A stretch of 64,000 bases of DNA, taken from Pseudomonas sp. N040. GTDB lineage: Bacteria; Pseudomonadota; Gammaproteobacteria; Pseudomonadales; Pseudomonadaceae. The stretch lies in contig NZ_JADOBE010000004.1 in assembly GCF_015637705.1 (NCBI RefSeq), positions 186,001 to 250,000 of the forward strand, given 5' to 3'. Position 1 is the first letter of the stretch, and every line of letters begins with the position of its first letter. The notes beneath the pieces were generated by a model, which saw nothing but the letters and a program-made list of their open reading frames with translations, was not told the origin of the DNA and did no database searches. A program made the translations under genes and the position numbers. Positions 18,751 through 27,492 of the stretch are shown here, one piece after another.

Positions 18751-19980
18751 ATGAGCAAGACCTCCCTCGACAAGAGCAAGATCAAGTTCCTTCTTCTCGA
18801 AGGCGTGCACCAGAATGCCGTCGACGTGCTGAAGGCTGCCGGCTACAGCAACATCGAATACCTCAAGGGCGCGCTGTCCGACGAAGAGCTGAAAGTGAAG
18901 ATTGCCGATGCGCACTTCATCGGCATCCGCTCGCGCACCCAGCTCACCGCCGAGGTGTTCGACTGCGCCAAGCGCCTGGTCGCCGTTGGCTGCTTCTGCA
19001 TCGGCACCAACCAGGTCGACCTGAATGCCGCCCGCGAGCGTGGCATCGCGGTGTTCAACGCCCCCTACTCCAACACCCGCTCGGTGGCCGAACTGGTACT
19101 GGCCGAAGCCATCCTGCTGCTGCGCGGCATCCCCGAGAAGAACGCCTCCTGCCACCGCGGTGGCTGGATCAAGTCGGCGGCCAATTCCTTCGAGATCCGC
19201 GGCAAGAAGCTCGGCATCGTCGGCTACGGCTCGATCGGCACCCAGCTCTCGGTGCTGGCCGAAGCCCTTGGCATGCAGGTGTTCTTCTACGACGTGGTGA
19301 CCAAGTTGCCGCTGGGCAACGCCACCCAGATCGGCAACCTGCACGAACTGCTGGGCCTGTGCGACATCGTCTCCCTGCACGTGCCGGAACTGGCCTCCAC
19401 CCAGTGGATGATCGGCGAGAAGGAAATCCGTGCCATGAAGAAGGGCGGCATCCTGATCAACGCCGCCCGCGGCACCGTGGTCGAGCTGGATCACCTGGCC
19501 GCCGCCATCAAGGACGAGCACCTGATCGGCGCTGCCATCGACGTGTTCCCGGTCGAGCCGAAGTCCAACGACGAGGAATTCGAAAGCCCGCTGCGCGGCC
19601 TGGATCGCGTGATCCTGACCCCGCACATCGGTGGTTCGACCGCCGAGGCGCAGGCCAATATCGGTCTGGAAGTGGCCGAGAAACTGGTCAAGTACAGCGA
19701 CAACGGTACCTCGGTATCCTCGGTCAACTTCCCCGAAGTCGCCCTGCCGGCTCACCCGGGCAAGCACCGCCTGCTGCATATCCACCAGAATATTCCGGGC
19801 GTGATGAGCGAGATCAACAAGGTGTTCGCCGAGAACGGCATCAACATCTGCGGCCAGTTCCTGCAGACCAACGACAAGGTTGGCTATGTGGTGATCGACG
19901 TGGATGCCGAGTACTCGGATCTGGCTCTGGAAAAGATCCAGCACGTCAAAGGCACCATCCGTAGCCGCGTGCTGTTCTAA
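18751..19980 (+). CDS. serA: D-3-phosphoglycerate dehydrogenase
   Basis: 409 residues, the E. coli SerA length class. First committed step of serine synthesis: 3-phosphoglycerate to 3-phosphohydroxypyruvate with NAD. The nucleotide motif is GIVGYGSIGTQLS, followed by NAARGTVVELDHL and the catalytic HIGGSTAEAQ histidine. The C-terminal ACT domain (about 340-409, IPGVMSEINKVFAENGINI) gives serine feedback. The start MSKTSLDKSK at 18751 is preferred over longer upstream readings. Confidence 0.97.
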   Translation: MSKTSLDKSKIKFLLLEGVHQNAVDVLKAAGYSNIEYLKGALSDEELKVKIADAHFIGIRSRTQLTAEVFDCAKRLVAVGCFCIGTNQVDLNAARERGIAVFNAPYSNTRSVAELVLAEAILLLRGIPEKNASCHRGGWIKSAANSFEIRGKKLGIVGYGSIGTQLSVLAEALGMQVFFYDVVTKLPLGNATQIGNLHELLGLCDIVSLHVPELASTQWMIGEKEIRAMKKGGILINAARGTVVELDHLAAAIKDEHLIGAAIDVFPVEPKSNDEEFESPLRGLDRVILTPHIGGSTAEAQANIGLEVAEKLVKYSDNGTSVSSVNFPEVALPAHPGKHRLLHIHQNIPGVMSEINKVFAENGINICGQFLQTNDKVGYVVIDVDAEYSDLALEKIQHVKGTIRSRVLF

Positions 19981-19998
19981 GCACGCCATGGCACATCC

Positions 19999-20024
19999 AA
20001 GGGAGGCTCAGGCCTCCCTTTTTT
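19999..20024 (+). terminator. intrinsic terminator of serA
   Basis: AAGGGAGGC, loop TCAG, GCCTCCCTT: a nine-base-pair stem followed by a run of T (six T in all), 18 bases after the serA stop. Confidence 0.93.
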
Positions 20025-20089
20025 GTGCCCGATTGCTATGCTCGCACACTGATCAGGCCACTTAGCCAACCTTCCCAAGAGACTTGCCC

Positions 20090-21340
20090 ATGCCCCGGAT
20101 TGCTGCGCCGTTCACCTCGCTAACCCTTCTTGGACTATTGGCCTGCATGAGCACTGCCCTGCAGGCACAGGCTGCAGCACCAGCACCAGCACCAGCACCA
20201 GCACCAGCACAAACGCAAGTGCAGCAGGGTGAGTATCTGGCACGCGCCGGTGACTGCACGTCCTGCCATACCGCGCAGAATGGCCAGCCGTTTGCCGGCG
20301 GCTTCCGCCTGGATACGCCGTTCGGCTACCTGCTGGCACCCAACATCACCCCGGACCAGCAGACTGGTATTGGCAACTGGAGTGCCGATGACTTCTACCG
20401 CGCACTTCACGCCGGCGTGAACAAGAAGGGCCAATACCTGTTCCCTGCCATGCCCTACACCTCCTACACCAAGGTCACGCGGGCTGACAGCGATGCGCTA
20501 TTCGCCTACCTGATGAGCCTGCCGCCGGTGAGCAATGCGGTGGAGGTAAACCACCTGCAATTCCCCTTCAACCTGCGCCTGAGCATGCTCGGCTGGAACG
20601 AGCTGTACTTCAACAAAGGCAGCTACCAGCCCGACCCCAAACAGACACCGGCCTGGAACCGCGGCGCCTATCTGGTGGAAGGCCTCGGTCACTGCAGCGA
20701 ATGCCACTCGCCGCGCAATGTGCTGGGAGGCATCGAGCAGAAGAAAACCTTTACCGGCGCCGACATCGACGGCTGGTTTGCCCTCAACCTTACCGGCAAC
20801 CTCAAGACCGGGCTGGGTCAGTGGAGCGTGACAGACATCGCCACTTATCTGAAGACCGGTGCCGACAAGAGCAAATCAACCACTCTGGGGCCGATGGCTG
20901 AGGTGGTACACAACAGTCTTGGCTTCATGACCGAAGACGACCTGCTGGCCATGGCCGAGTATCTGAAAACCCTGCCAGCCAGCTCCGCCATGAGCCCGGA
21001 CTATAAACCCGACACCACTCTGGCAGCCGGCGCCACCACCTACGTGGACAACTGCAGCGCCTGCCATCAGGCTCAGGGCACCGGCATCCCCGGCGTATTT
21101 CCGCCACTGGCGGGCAACCCGGTCGTACTGGCGGCCGACGCGAACGATATTCTCAAAGTGGTGCTGTTCGGTATTCCGGTTCAGGGCGGCTATATCGCCA
21201 TGCCGGGGTTCGGCGACAAACTCAACGACCAGCAGATTGCCGATCTGGCCAACTACCTGCGCAGCAGCTGGGGTAACGGTGCAGCGGCCAATGCCACGGC
21301 GGCACAGGTGGCGGTGCTGCGCAAGACGCCGGTCGAATAA
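20090..21340 (+). CDS. tri-haem cytochrome c (alcohol/gluconate dehydrogenase subunit type)
   Basis: 416 residues. Three haem c motifs are present: CTSCH (about residue 56), CSECH (about 204) and CSACH (about 325), the arrangement of cytochrome c subunits of membrane dehydrogenases for alcohols, aldehydes or gluconate. The N-terminus is a secretion signal; LLGLLAC fits a lipobox at Cys19, followed by an Ala-Pro repeat linker, so it may be a tethered lipoprotein, though cleavage after LQAQA is also possible. No dehydrogenase partner gene is adjacent. Confidence 0.87.
   Translation: MPRIAAPFTSLTLLGLLACMSTALQAQAAAPAPAPAPAPAQTQVQQGEYLARAGDCTSCHTAQNGQPFAGGFRLDTPFGYLLAPNITPDQQTGIGNWSADDFYRALHAGVNKKGQYLFPAMPYTSYTKVTRADSDALFAYLMSLPPVSNAVEVNHLQFPFNLRLSMLGWNELYFNKGSYQPDPKQTPAWNRGAYLVEGLGHCSECHSPRNVLGGIEQKKTFTGADIDGWFALNLTGNLKTGLGQWSVTDIATYLKTGADKSKSTTLGPMAEVVHNSLGFMTEDDLLAMAEYLKTLPASSAMSPDYKPDTTLAAGATTYVDNCSACHQAQGTGIPGVFPPLAGNPVVLAADANDILKVVLFGIPVQGGYIAMPGFGDKLNDQQIADLANYLRSSWGNGAAANATAAQVAVLRKTPVE
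20175..20210 (+). repeat. CAGCAC hexanucleotide tandem repeat (six units)
   Basis: Six perfect copies of CAGCAC lie inside the cytochrome c gene and encode the alternating Ala-Pro linker after the signal region. Unit changes would lengthen or shorten the linker by two residues without breaking the frame. Confidence 0.9.
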
Positions 21341-21350
21341 CGCACGGCAG

Positions 21351-21848
21351 TCAGTTCTGCTGCTCGTCGAGTAGCCGCAGAAAAGCCTGCGCCTCCATCA
21401 ACTGTTCCTCGTTGAACACCCGTACTCCGGCGCGCTGCAGGGCCGCCGCGGTAACACCCATGCCGCGCACCTTGCGCCCGCTGAAACTGCCGTCGTAGTT
21501 GTGCAGGTTGCCGCAGGACGGGCTGCGTGCCTTGAGCACGGCGATGCGGATGGACTGCTCGCGCACCAGCCGCAGCGCCTCGGCGGCGCCGGCCAGGAAG
21601 GCCGCGCTGACATCCTCGCCCTGTTCGGTGAGTACCGGCTGCAGACCGTCCAGCACCTGATCGCCCTGCCCGCCGGGAATTTCCGCCGGGGCGCGCGGCA
21701 CGGGCAGGCCGCCGGCCACTTCCGGGCACAACGGCACCACCCGGCCTGCGGCCAGCCAATCCTGCAGCAGGGCAAAGGGCCCGTGGCTGCCGCCGTCATA
21801 GCGCACCGCCTGGCCGAGCAGGCAACGGCTGACCAGGACTTTCTGCAT
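21351..21848 (-). CDS. DUF523-family protein
   Basis: 165 residues. Conserved cysteine motifs are VSRCLLGQAVRYDG near the N-terminus, PLCPEVAGGLPVPR, and LKARSPSCGN. The family is common in bacteria and often fused to DUF1722; its function is unknown. It overlaps nothing but starts only two bases after the stop of the 2OG-oxygenase gene upstream, so the two are a transcription unit. Confidence 0.85.
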   Translation of the reverse strand: MQKVLVSRCLLGQAVRYDGGSHGPFALLQDWLAAGRVVPLCPEVAGGLPVPRAPAEIPGGQGDQVLDGLQPVLTEQGEDVSAAFLAGAAEALRLVREQSIRIAVLKARSPSCGNLHNYDGSFSGRKVRGMGVTAAALQRAGVRVFNEEQLMEAQAFLRLLDEQQN

Positions 21849-21850
21849 GC

Positions 21851-22474
21851 TCAGAACAGCCCCGCGCCACGCCGGCGAAACCAGCCGGTCAGCGACAAAC
21901 GCTCGCGGCTGGCCGGCAGCACCTCGTGCAGCAGCTCGGCGGAACGGAACAGCACCAGCCGGCCGGCCTGCGGCAGCAGGTCCGCGGTGGACTGCCCGGC
22001 CGGGTGCAGGCGCAGCGCGCCGCCCTCGGCGGCCTGCCAGTCGTCATTCAGGTAGAACACCACCGACAGCGCACGGCGGTCATCATCGCGGAAGCGGTCC
22101 AGATGCTTCTGGTAGAAGGCCCCCGGCGGGTACAGCGCAAAGTGGCTCTCGACATCCTCCAGGCCCAGGTACAGGCTGCGGTTCAGCTGCTGGCGCAGGG
22201 TCTCCAGCGCCGCCAGGTAGGCATCGGTGGCCGGCGCTTGGCCGGGCTCCAGCCACTGGATCGAATCCCCGCGCACCGCCTCGCGCACTGCCTGGGCCGT
22301 GCCGCGCCCGACCCCGGCCGGCGCCAGCAGGCCCAGCGCATGCCGCTGGCGGCACTCGGCAGCCAGCGCGCGGGTCAGCGCGGGCGGCAGAAAGCTGTCG
22401 GTGGTGGTCCAGCCGCGCTCGGCCAGCTCATCCACCAGACGCTTGGACAGGCTGTCGGCAGGCAAGGTGTTCAT
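21851..22474 (-). CDS. 2-oxoglutarate/Fe(II) prolyl-hydroxylase-type oxygenase
   Basis: 207 residues with the double-stranded beta-helix of prolyl 4-hydroxylases. Iron ligands H-x-D and distal H are in FYQKHLDRFRDD and ELLHEVLPAS, and the 2-oxoglutarate arginine is in RERLSLTGWFRR. It resembles PPHD, the Pseudomonas prolyl hydroxylase shown to modify elongation factor Tu. It is followed at once by the DUF523 gene. Confidence 0.85.
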   Translation of the reverse strand: MNTLPADSLSKRLVDELAERGWTTTDSFLPPALTRALAAECRQRHALGLLAPAGVGRGTAQAVREAVRGDSIQWLEPGQAPATDAYLAALETLRQQLNRSLYLGLEDVESHFALYPPGAFYQKHLDRFRDDDRRALSVVFYLNDDWQAAEGGALRLHPAGQSTADLLPQAGRLVLFRSAELLHEVLPASRERLSLTGWFRRRGAGLF

Positions 22475-22585
22475 CGGCTGATTCTACCAGCGCCTCGACA
22501 AGGCAGACCCATGGGGCCGAAAATAAGCCCCTGCCCGCCGCCCGCGACAGGTGTCACGGGTGCTGCTGCCAGCCAAGGAGATTCC

Positions 22586-23338
22586 ATGCGCGTTTTGCTT
22601 GCCGCTTTGTTCATGCTGTTCAGCCTGTCGGTACAGGCCGACGACTATCTCAAGCTGTACCAGGTGGCCGGCTGGCCGCAGCAGCGGGCCAACTTCAGCC
22701 AGGCCCTGGCTGCCGCCCAGCTGCGCTACCGCGACACCCTGCCGCCGGCGCTGTACCAGGCGCTGCTGGAAAGCAGCAACCGCCGCTTCGCCCCGCAAGC
22801 CATGGACCAGCGCGCCCTTGGCAGCCTGCGCAGCAACCTGGCCGATCCGCAGCCGGCATTGCAGTTCTTCCAGAGCGAAACGGGCAGCAAGGTGATTGCC
22901 GACGAAGTGCGCGCCAGCCGCAGCGACCAGTTGGCGCTCTACAGCCAGGGCCTGCCGCGCAGCAATGCCGGGGCGGTGCGCCGCCAGTTGATCAGCCAGC
23001 TGGGCAAGAGCCTGCCCGCCCGCGAAGCCGGCGCCGAAGTCAGCCTGGCCCTGGCCGGCGTGGCCGCGGACAGCCTGAGTGAAATGCTCCCCGGGGTTCT
23101 CGGCAATGGCCAGACCCAGGAACTGCTGAACACCCAGCGCGCGCGCCTGCAGCAGCAGATCGGCAGTGACCTGGACAACACCCTGCTCTACGTCTATCGC
23201 GACCTCTCCGATGCCGAGCTGGCGGATTTTGTCCGCTTCAGCGAGTCGCCCGCCGGGCGCAACTACTATCAGGCCGCCCTGCTCGCCCTGCGCGCGGCGA
23301 TGGCCCCCACGCCGGCCGGCACAGCCAGCGCCAACTGA
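22586..23338 (+). CDS. exported DUF2059-like protein
   Basis: 250 residues. Signal peptide MRVLLAALFMLFSLSVQA, then an alpha-helical periplasmic domain including YVYRDLSDAELADFVRFSES-type sequence seen in DUF2059 proteins. AAGGAG precedes the ATG. Convergent with the alpha/beta hydrolase gene, four bases apart. Function unknown. Confidence 0.7.
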   Translation: MRVLLAALFMLFSLSVQADDYLKLYQVAGWPQQRANFSQALAAAQLRYRDTLPPALYQALLESSNRRFAPQAMDQRALGSLRSNLADPQPALQFFQSETGSKVIADEVRASRSDQLALYSQGLPRSNAGAVRRQLISQLGKSLPAREAGAEVSLALAGVAADSLSEMLPGVLGNGQTQELLNTQRARLQQQIGSDLDNTLLYVYRDLSDAELADFVRFSESPAGRNYYQAALLALRAAMAPTPAGTASAN

Positions 23339-23342
23339 CGGC

Positions 23343-24275
23343 TTAGCCCAGTCGCGCGGCGAGAAATGCCAGGTAGCGGGCACGCAGGGCGGGTGCCTCA
23401 TTGGCCAGGTGATGCCGTCCGCCCGCGAGCAGGCAAACCGGCGGCTGGCTGAACTTGTCCTGCAGCACGCGCAGATTGTGTTGCCAGTCCACTGTCAGGT
23501 CGGCATCGCCCTGCACGATCAGCGGGCTTCGGGCCGAGCGTGGCGCCGCCTCGATCCGCGGAATCCAGCGGGCCAGCGCGCCGACCCAGGCCACCGGCAG
23601 GGTCCGCGCCTGTAGCGGGTCGCGCGACTGCACGAAATCGATGAATTGCGCATCACTGGAGTTGGCATAGAAATGCCGGGGAATGCTCTCGGCGAACGGC
23701 TTGAGCAGCCGGTAGCCAAGCCGCGAACGCCACCAGGCGCGCGGCCGCACCAGCGGTGCCAGCAGGATGGTCTCGCCTATTTGCGGCCGCGGCGCACCGG
23801 TCAGCAGGTAGTCGAGCAGGATGGCTCCGCCGGTACTTTGCCCGAACAGGTGCCAGGGCTGCGGCAGCTGCAGCACTTCGGCCAGTTCCAGCAGGGCTTT
23901 GAGCACCGCCTGATACTCGGCGAAGTCGTTGATGCTGGCGGGCGTCCCGCTGGACAAGCCATGCCCGGGCAGGTCACAGGTCAGCACGACAAACTCCATG
24001 CCCAGCGCCCACTCGATCAGGTGCCGGTACAGGCCGACATGGTCGTAATAGCCGTGCAGCAGCACCAGCGTGGCGCGCGGCCGGGCCGGCCACCAGGCCT
24101 GCACCGCCAGCCGGTAGCCGGCGGCGGCAATCCAGCCCAGGCGACTGTCCACCGCGGCGGCAAACTGCAGCCGGTAGAACTCCCGGTAGGCCATGGCCTG
24201 CTCCGGCTCGTGCGGATCCGCGAGCAAGGGTCGCAGGCTGGCGCGCAACAGATCGGGAGCAAAAGCTTCTGGCAT
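23343..24275 (-). CDS. alpha/beta hydrolase
   Basis: 310 residues from ATG 24275; an ATG at 24287 is an alternative. The oxyanion segment is VLLHGYYDHVGLY, the nucleophile elbow is LFGQSTGG, and the acid/histidine are in VQGDADLTVDW and GGRHHLANEA. It resembles monoacylglycerol-lipase or lysophospholipase-like hydrolases (Hydrolase_4). No signal peptide, so cytosolic. The very long reverse reading of the neighbouring acylase in this frame is not part of the gene. Confidence 0.85.
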   Translation of the reverse strand: MPEAFAPDLLRASLRPLLADPHEPEQAMAYREFYRLQFAAAVDSRLGWIAAAGYRLAVQAWWPARPRATLVLLHGYYDHVGLYRHLIEWALGMEFVVLTCDLPGHGLSSGTPASINDFAEYQAVLKALLELAEVLQLPQPWHLFGQSTGGAILLDYLLTGAPRPQIGETILLAPLVRPRAWWRSRLGYRLLKPFAESIPRHFYANSSDAQFIDFVQSRDPLQARTLPVAWVGALARWIPRIEAAPRSARSPLIVQGDADLTVDWQHNLRVLQDKFSQPPVCLLAGGRHHLANEAPALRARYLAFLAARLG

Positions 24276-24425
24276 CGGCCTTTCCATGAATGTTATTGGT
24301 TGAACCTCTACGCCCACCCCACGACAAGCAGCCTTCGCCAATAGGCGGTAAAACTGCCCGCCGATATTCTGCTGCGGGCGCGTCCATGGCAAGCTTGGCG
24401 GATGGGATCCAACCGGCGGAGCAGC

Positions 24426-24998
24426 ATGCGCGCACCAACAAAGAACCTGCTGATCGCAGCCTTCGGCCTGCTCTGGCTGCTCGCCCTGCTGGCGGCCTTC
24501 TGGTGGTACCAGCAGCGCTTCATCCGGCCGTTCGAGCTGCGCAGCGAACTGTTCAGCGCCGCCCGCCTGACGCTGCCGGCCGAACTCGCCGGGGCCGGGC
24601 CGATCCGCCTGGTGCATTTCTGGGACCCGGCCTGCCCGTGCAACATCGGCAACCAGCAGCACCTGGCCGAACTGCTGGCGCACTTTGCACCACTCGGGGT
24701 GCGCTTTTATGCGGTACAAAAGCCTGGCAGCCATGGCCAGTTGCCGGATCCGCTGAAGCACATGCCGGCCCTGGCCTTGCCGCCGGGAGCCGAAGACCTG
24801 CCCGCCAGCCCGGCGGTGGCGATCTGGGATCAGGCAGGCCGGCTGGCGTATTTCGGCCCCTACAGCGAGGGGGCAACCTGCAACAGCAGCAACAGCTTCA
24901 TCGAACCGGTACTGCAGGCGCTGCTCGACGGCAGGCCGGTCAACGCCACCCAGAGCCTCGCCACCGGCTGTTTTTGTGACTGGCGTACCAAACCCTAG
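24426..24998 (+). CDS. membrane-anchored thioredoxin-like protein (DUF6436 type)
   Basis: 190 residues. One N-terminal membrane segment (about 8-28) anchors a periplasmic thioredoxin-like domain. The motif HFWDPACPCNIGN places a CPC in the redox position rather than the usual CxxC; other cysteines are in EGATCNSSNSF and TGCFCDWR. GGAG precedes the ATG at 24426. Possibly a thiol-redox or metallochaperone role; not proven. It precedes the acylase gene on the same strand. Confidence 0.7.
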   Translation: MRAPTKNLLIAAFGLLWLLALLAAFWWYQQRFIRPFELRSELFSAARLTLPAELAGAGPIRLVHFWDPACPCNIGNQQHLAELLAHFAPLGVRFYAVQKPGSHGQLPDPLKHMPALALPPGAEDLPASPAVAIWDQAGRLAYFGPYSEGATCNSSNSFIEPVLQALLDGRPVNATQSLATGCFCDWRTKP

Positions 24999-25076
24999 TG
25001 GGCCAAACTGCGGCCTTGCGCTGCTCGGCGCTGCGCGCCACGGCGACCGCACAACAACCAGAAACCGAGGAATTCC

Positions 25077-27467
25077 ATGCACCGCAAAACGCTCGTTCTC
25101 GCCCCGCTGGCGCTGGTTATCGCCGCCGCGGCCGGCACTGCCGTTTACCTGCTCGGCAAGCAACCGGTCCGCGATGGCCAGCTCAGCCTCAACCAGCTGA
25201 GCGCACCGGTCAGCGTGCGCTACGACGAGCGCGGTGTGCCGCACCTGCAGGCACAGAACCAGCTCGACCTGTACCGTGCGCTGGGCTACGTGCATGCCCA
25301 GGACCGGCTGTTCCAGATGGAAATGCTGCGCCGCCTGGCGCGCGGCGAACTGGCCGAAGTGCTGGGCGAAAAACTGGTCGAGACCGACCGCCTGTTCCGC
25401 ACCCTGCGCATCCGTGACCGCGCCAGCGACATGATCGCCCGGCAGGACCGGCAGTCGCCCGCGTGGCTGGCCCTGCAGGCCTACCTGGACGGGGTCAACC
25501 AGTACCAGGAAAGCCGCCCGGCACCGCTGGAATTCGACCTGCTGGGGATCCCCAAGCGCGCCTTCACCGCCGAGGATAGCGCCAGCATCGCCGGCTATCT
25601 GGCCTATTCGTTTGCCGCCGGCTTGCGGACCGAACCGACCCTGACCTATGTGCGCGACCAGCTCGGCGCCGAATACCTGCAGGCGTTCGATCTCGACTGG
25701 CATCCCGAGGGCGTGGCCACTGCACCGGCACTGGCCGCCAGCGACTGGCGCGAACTCAACCGGATTGCCCGCATCAGCCAGCAGGCCATGCAGGCTGCCG
25801 GCCTGCCGCAGTATGAAGGCAGCAATGCCTGGGTGATTGCCGGCAGCCACACCGGGAGCGGCAAGCCCTTGCTCGCCGGAGATCCGCACATCAGCTTTGC
25901 CACCCCCTCGGTGTGGTACGAAGCCCAGCTCAGCGCGCCGGGTTTCGAGCTGTACGGCCACCACCAGGCGCTCAACCCGTTCGCCATGCTCGGCCACAAC
26001 CAGCAGATGGGCTGGAGCCTGACCATGTTCCAGAATGACGACCTCGACCTGATCGCCGAAAAGCTCAACCCGGACAATCCGCAGCAGGTCTGGTACCAGG
26101 GCCGCTGGGTCGACCTGACCACCACGCAGGCGGAAATCCGCGTCAAGGATGGCGAGACAGTCAAGCTGACCCTGCACAGCTCGCCACACGGCCCGATCAT
26201 CAACGATGCGCTGGGCGCCGGCATCGCCAGCAGCCAGACCCCGGTCGCCATGTGGTGGGGCTTCCTGGAAACCCCCAACCCGATTCTCAACGGCTTCTAC
26301 GACCTCAACCATGCCACCGATGCCGCTTCGGCAGCCCTGGCCGCAGAGCAGATCCAGGCGCCCGGGCTGAATATCCTGTGGGCCTCGGCCGCCGGCGATA
26401 TCGCCTGGTGGGCCGCCGCCGCACTGCCCATCCGCCCGGCCGGGGTGAACCCCGCGTTCATCCTCAACGGCAGCACCGCGCAGGCCGACAAGCTTGGCTT
26501 CTACCCGTTCCGCGACAATCCGCAGGAACTCAACCCCGGCCGCGGCTACATCATTTCCGCCAACCACCAGCCGGTGCCCGCCAGCGGGATTCAGGTGCCC
26601 GGCTACTACAACCTGCCGGACCGGGCGCAGCGCCTGCACCAGCGGCTGGCCGACCCGGCGATCCGCTGGGACCTGCAGAACAGCCAGGCCGTACAGTTGG
26701 ATAACGCCAGCGGCTATCCGCAGCGCCTGCTGCAACCCTTGCTGGATGACCTGCAAGCGGCGGCCGCGGATCAGCAGGAGCGCGCCCTGGTCGACCAGCT
26801 GGCGGGCTGGAATGGCGATCACGCCCTCGACTCGGTTCCCGCCACCCTGTTCAACCAGCTGGTCTATGAACTGGCGCGCAACGCCATGGGCGACGAACTG
26901 GGCGAAGCCTTCTTCGACAACCTGCTGGGTACCCGCGCGCTCGACCTGGCCCTGCCGCGCCTGGCGGCCGCGGCCAATTCGCCGTGGTGGGACCAGCGCA
27001 ATACGCCCGAGGTGGAGTCCCGCGCGGACACCGTCAAGCAGGCCTGGCAGGCCAGCCTGCAGCACCTGCGCAAGACCTATGGCGACGACAGCAGCCAGTG
27101 GCAATGGGGCAAGGCGCACACGCTCACGCACAACCATCCGCTGGCCCGCCAGGAACCGCTGGACCAGCTGTTCAATGTCGGTCCGTTCAGCGTGCCGGGT
27201 GGCCGCGAGATGCCGAACAACCTGTCCTCGCGCATCGGCAGCGCGCCATGGAAGGTCGCCTACGGCCCCTCGACCCGCCGCCTGGTGGATTTTGCCGACC
27301 CCGAGCACAGCCTCGGGATCAACCCGGTGGGCCAGAGTGGCGTGCTGTTTGACCGCCACTACCAGGACCAGGCCGAAGCCTACGTCCAGGGCGAATACGT
27401 GCCGCAGCACTTCAGTGCGGAAGACGTCACGGCCAACACCCGCTCGACCCTGATCCTCACCCCTTGA
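25077..27467 (+). CDS. hacB: penicillin-acylase-family enzyme, HacB-like AHL acylase
   Basis: 796 residues. Signal/anchor at 5-26, then an Ntn-hydrolase precursor: the alpha chain ends near residue 248 and the new N-terminal nucleophile would be Ser249 in EGSNAWVIAGSHTGSG. A conserved ladder follows (LLAGDPHISF, MGWSLTMFQND, AAGDIAWW). In P. aeruginosa the enzyme at the equivalent place, next to the spu genes, is HacB, which cleaves acyl-homoserine lactones. Periplasmic. Ligand range here is inferred. Confidence 0.85.
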   Translation: MHRKTLVLAPLALVIAAAAGTAVYLLGKQPVRDGQLSLNQLSAPVSVRYDERGVPHLQAQNQLDLYRALGYVHAQDRLFQMEMLRRLARGELAEVLGEKLVETDRLFRTLRIRDRASDMIARQDRQSPAWLALQAYLDGVNQYQESRPAPLEFDLLGIPKRAFTAEDSASIAGYLAYSFAAGLRTEPTLTYVRDQLGAEYLQAFDLDWHPEGVATAPALAASDWRELNRIARISQQAMQAAGLPQYEGSNAWVIAGSHTGSGKPLLAGDPHISFATPSVWYEAQLSAPGFELYGHHQALNPFAMLGHNQQMGWSLTMFQNDDLDLIAEKLNPDNPQQVWYQGRWVDLTTTQAEIRVKDGETVKLTLHSSPHGPIINDALGAGIASSQTPVAMWWGFLETPNPILNGFYDLNHATDAASAALAAEQIQAPGLNILWASAAGDIAWWAAAALPIRPAGVNPAFILNGSTAQADKLGFYPFRDNPQELNPGRGYIISANHQPVPASGIQVPGYYNLPDRAQRLHQRLADPAIRWDLQNSQAVQLDNASGYPQRLLQPLLDDLQAAAADQQERALVDQLAGWNGDHALDSVPATLFNQLVYELARNAMGDELGEAFFDNLLGTRALDLALPRLAAAANSPWWDQRNTPEVESRADTVKQAWQASLQHLRKTYGDDSSQWQWGKAHTLTHNHPLARQEPLDQLFNVGPFSVPGGREMPNNLSSRIGSAPWKVAYGPSTRRLVDFADPEHSLGINPVGQSGVLFDRHYQDQAEAYVQGEYVPQHFSAEDVTANTRSTLILTP

Positions 27468-27492
27468 CCGGCCACGCCGCAGGAGTCAGCGC

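Noticed and set aside
23343..27410. A very long open frame (over 1,300 codons) on the minus strand
   Set aside because: Only the part from 24275 down is an alpha/beta hydrolase. The rest is antisense to the hacB-like gene, with biased composition and no family.
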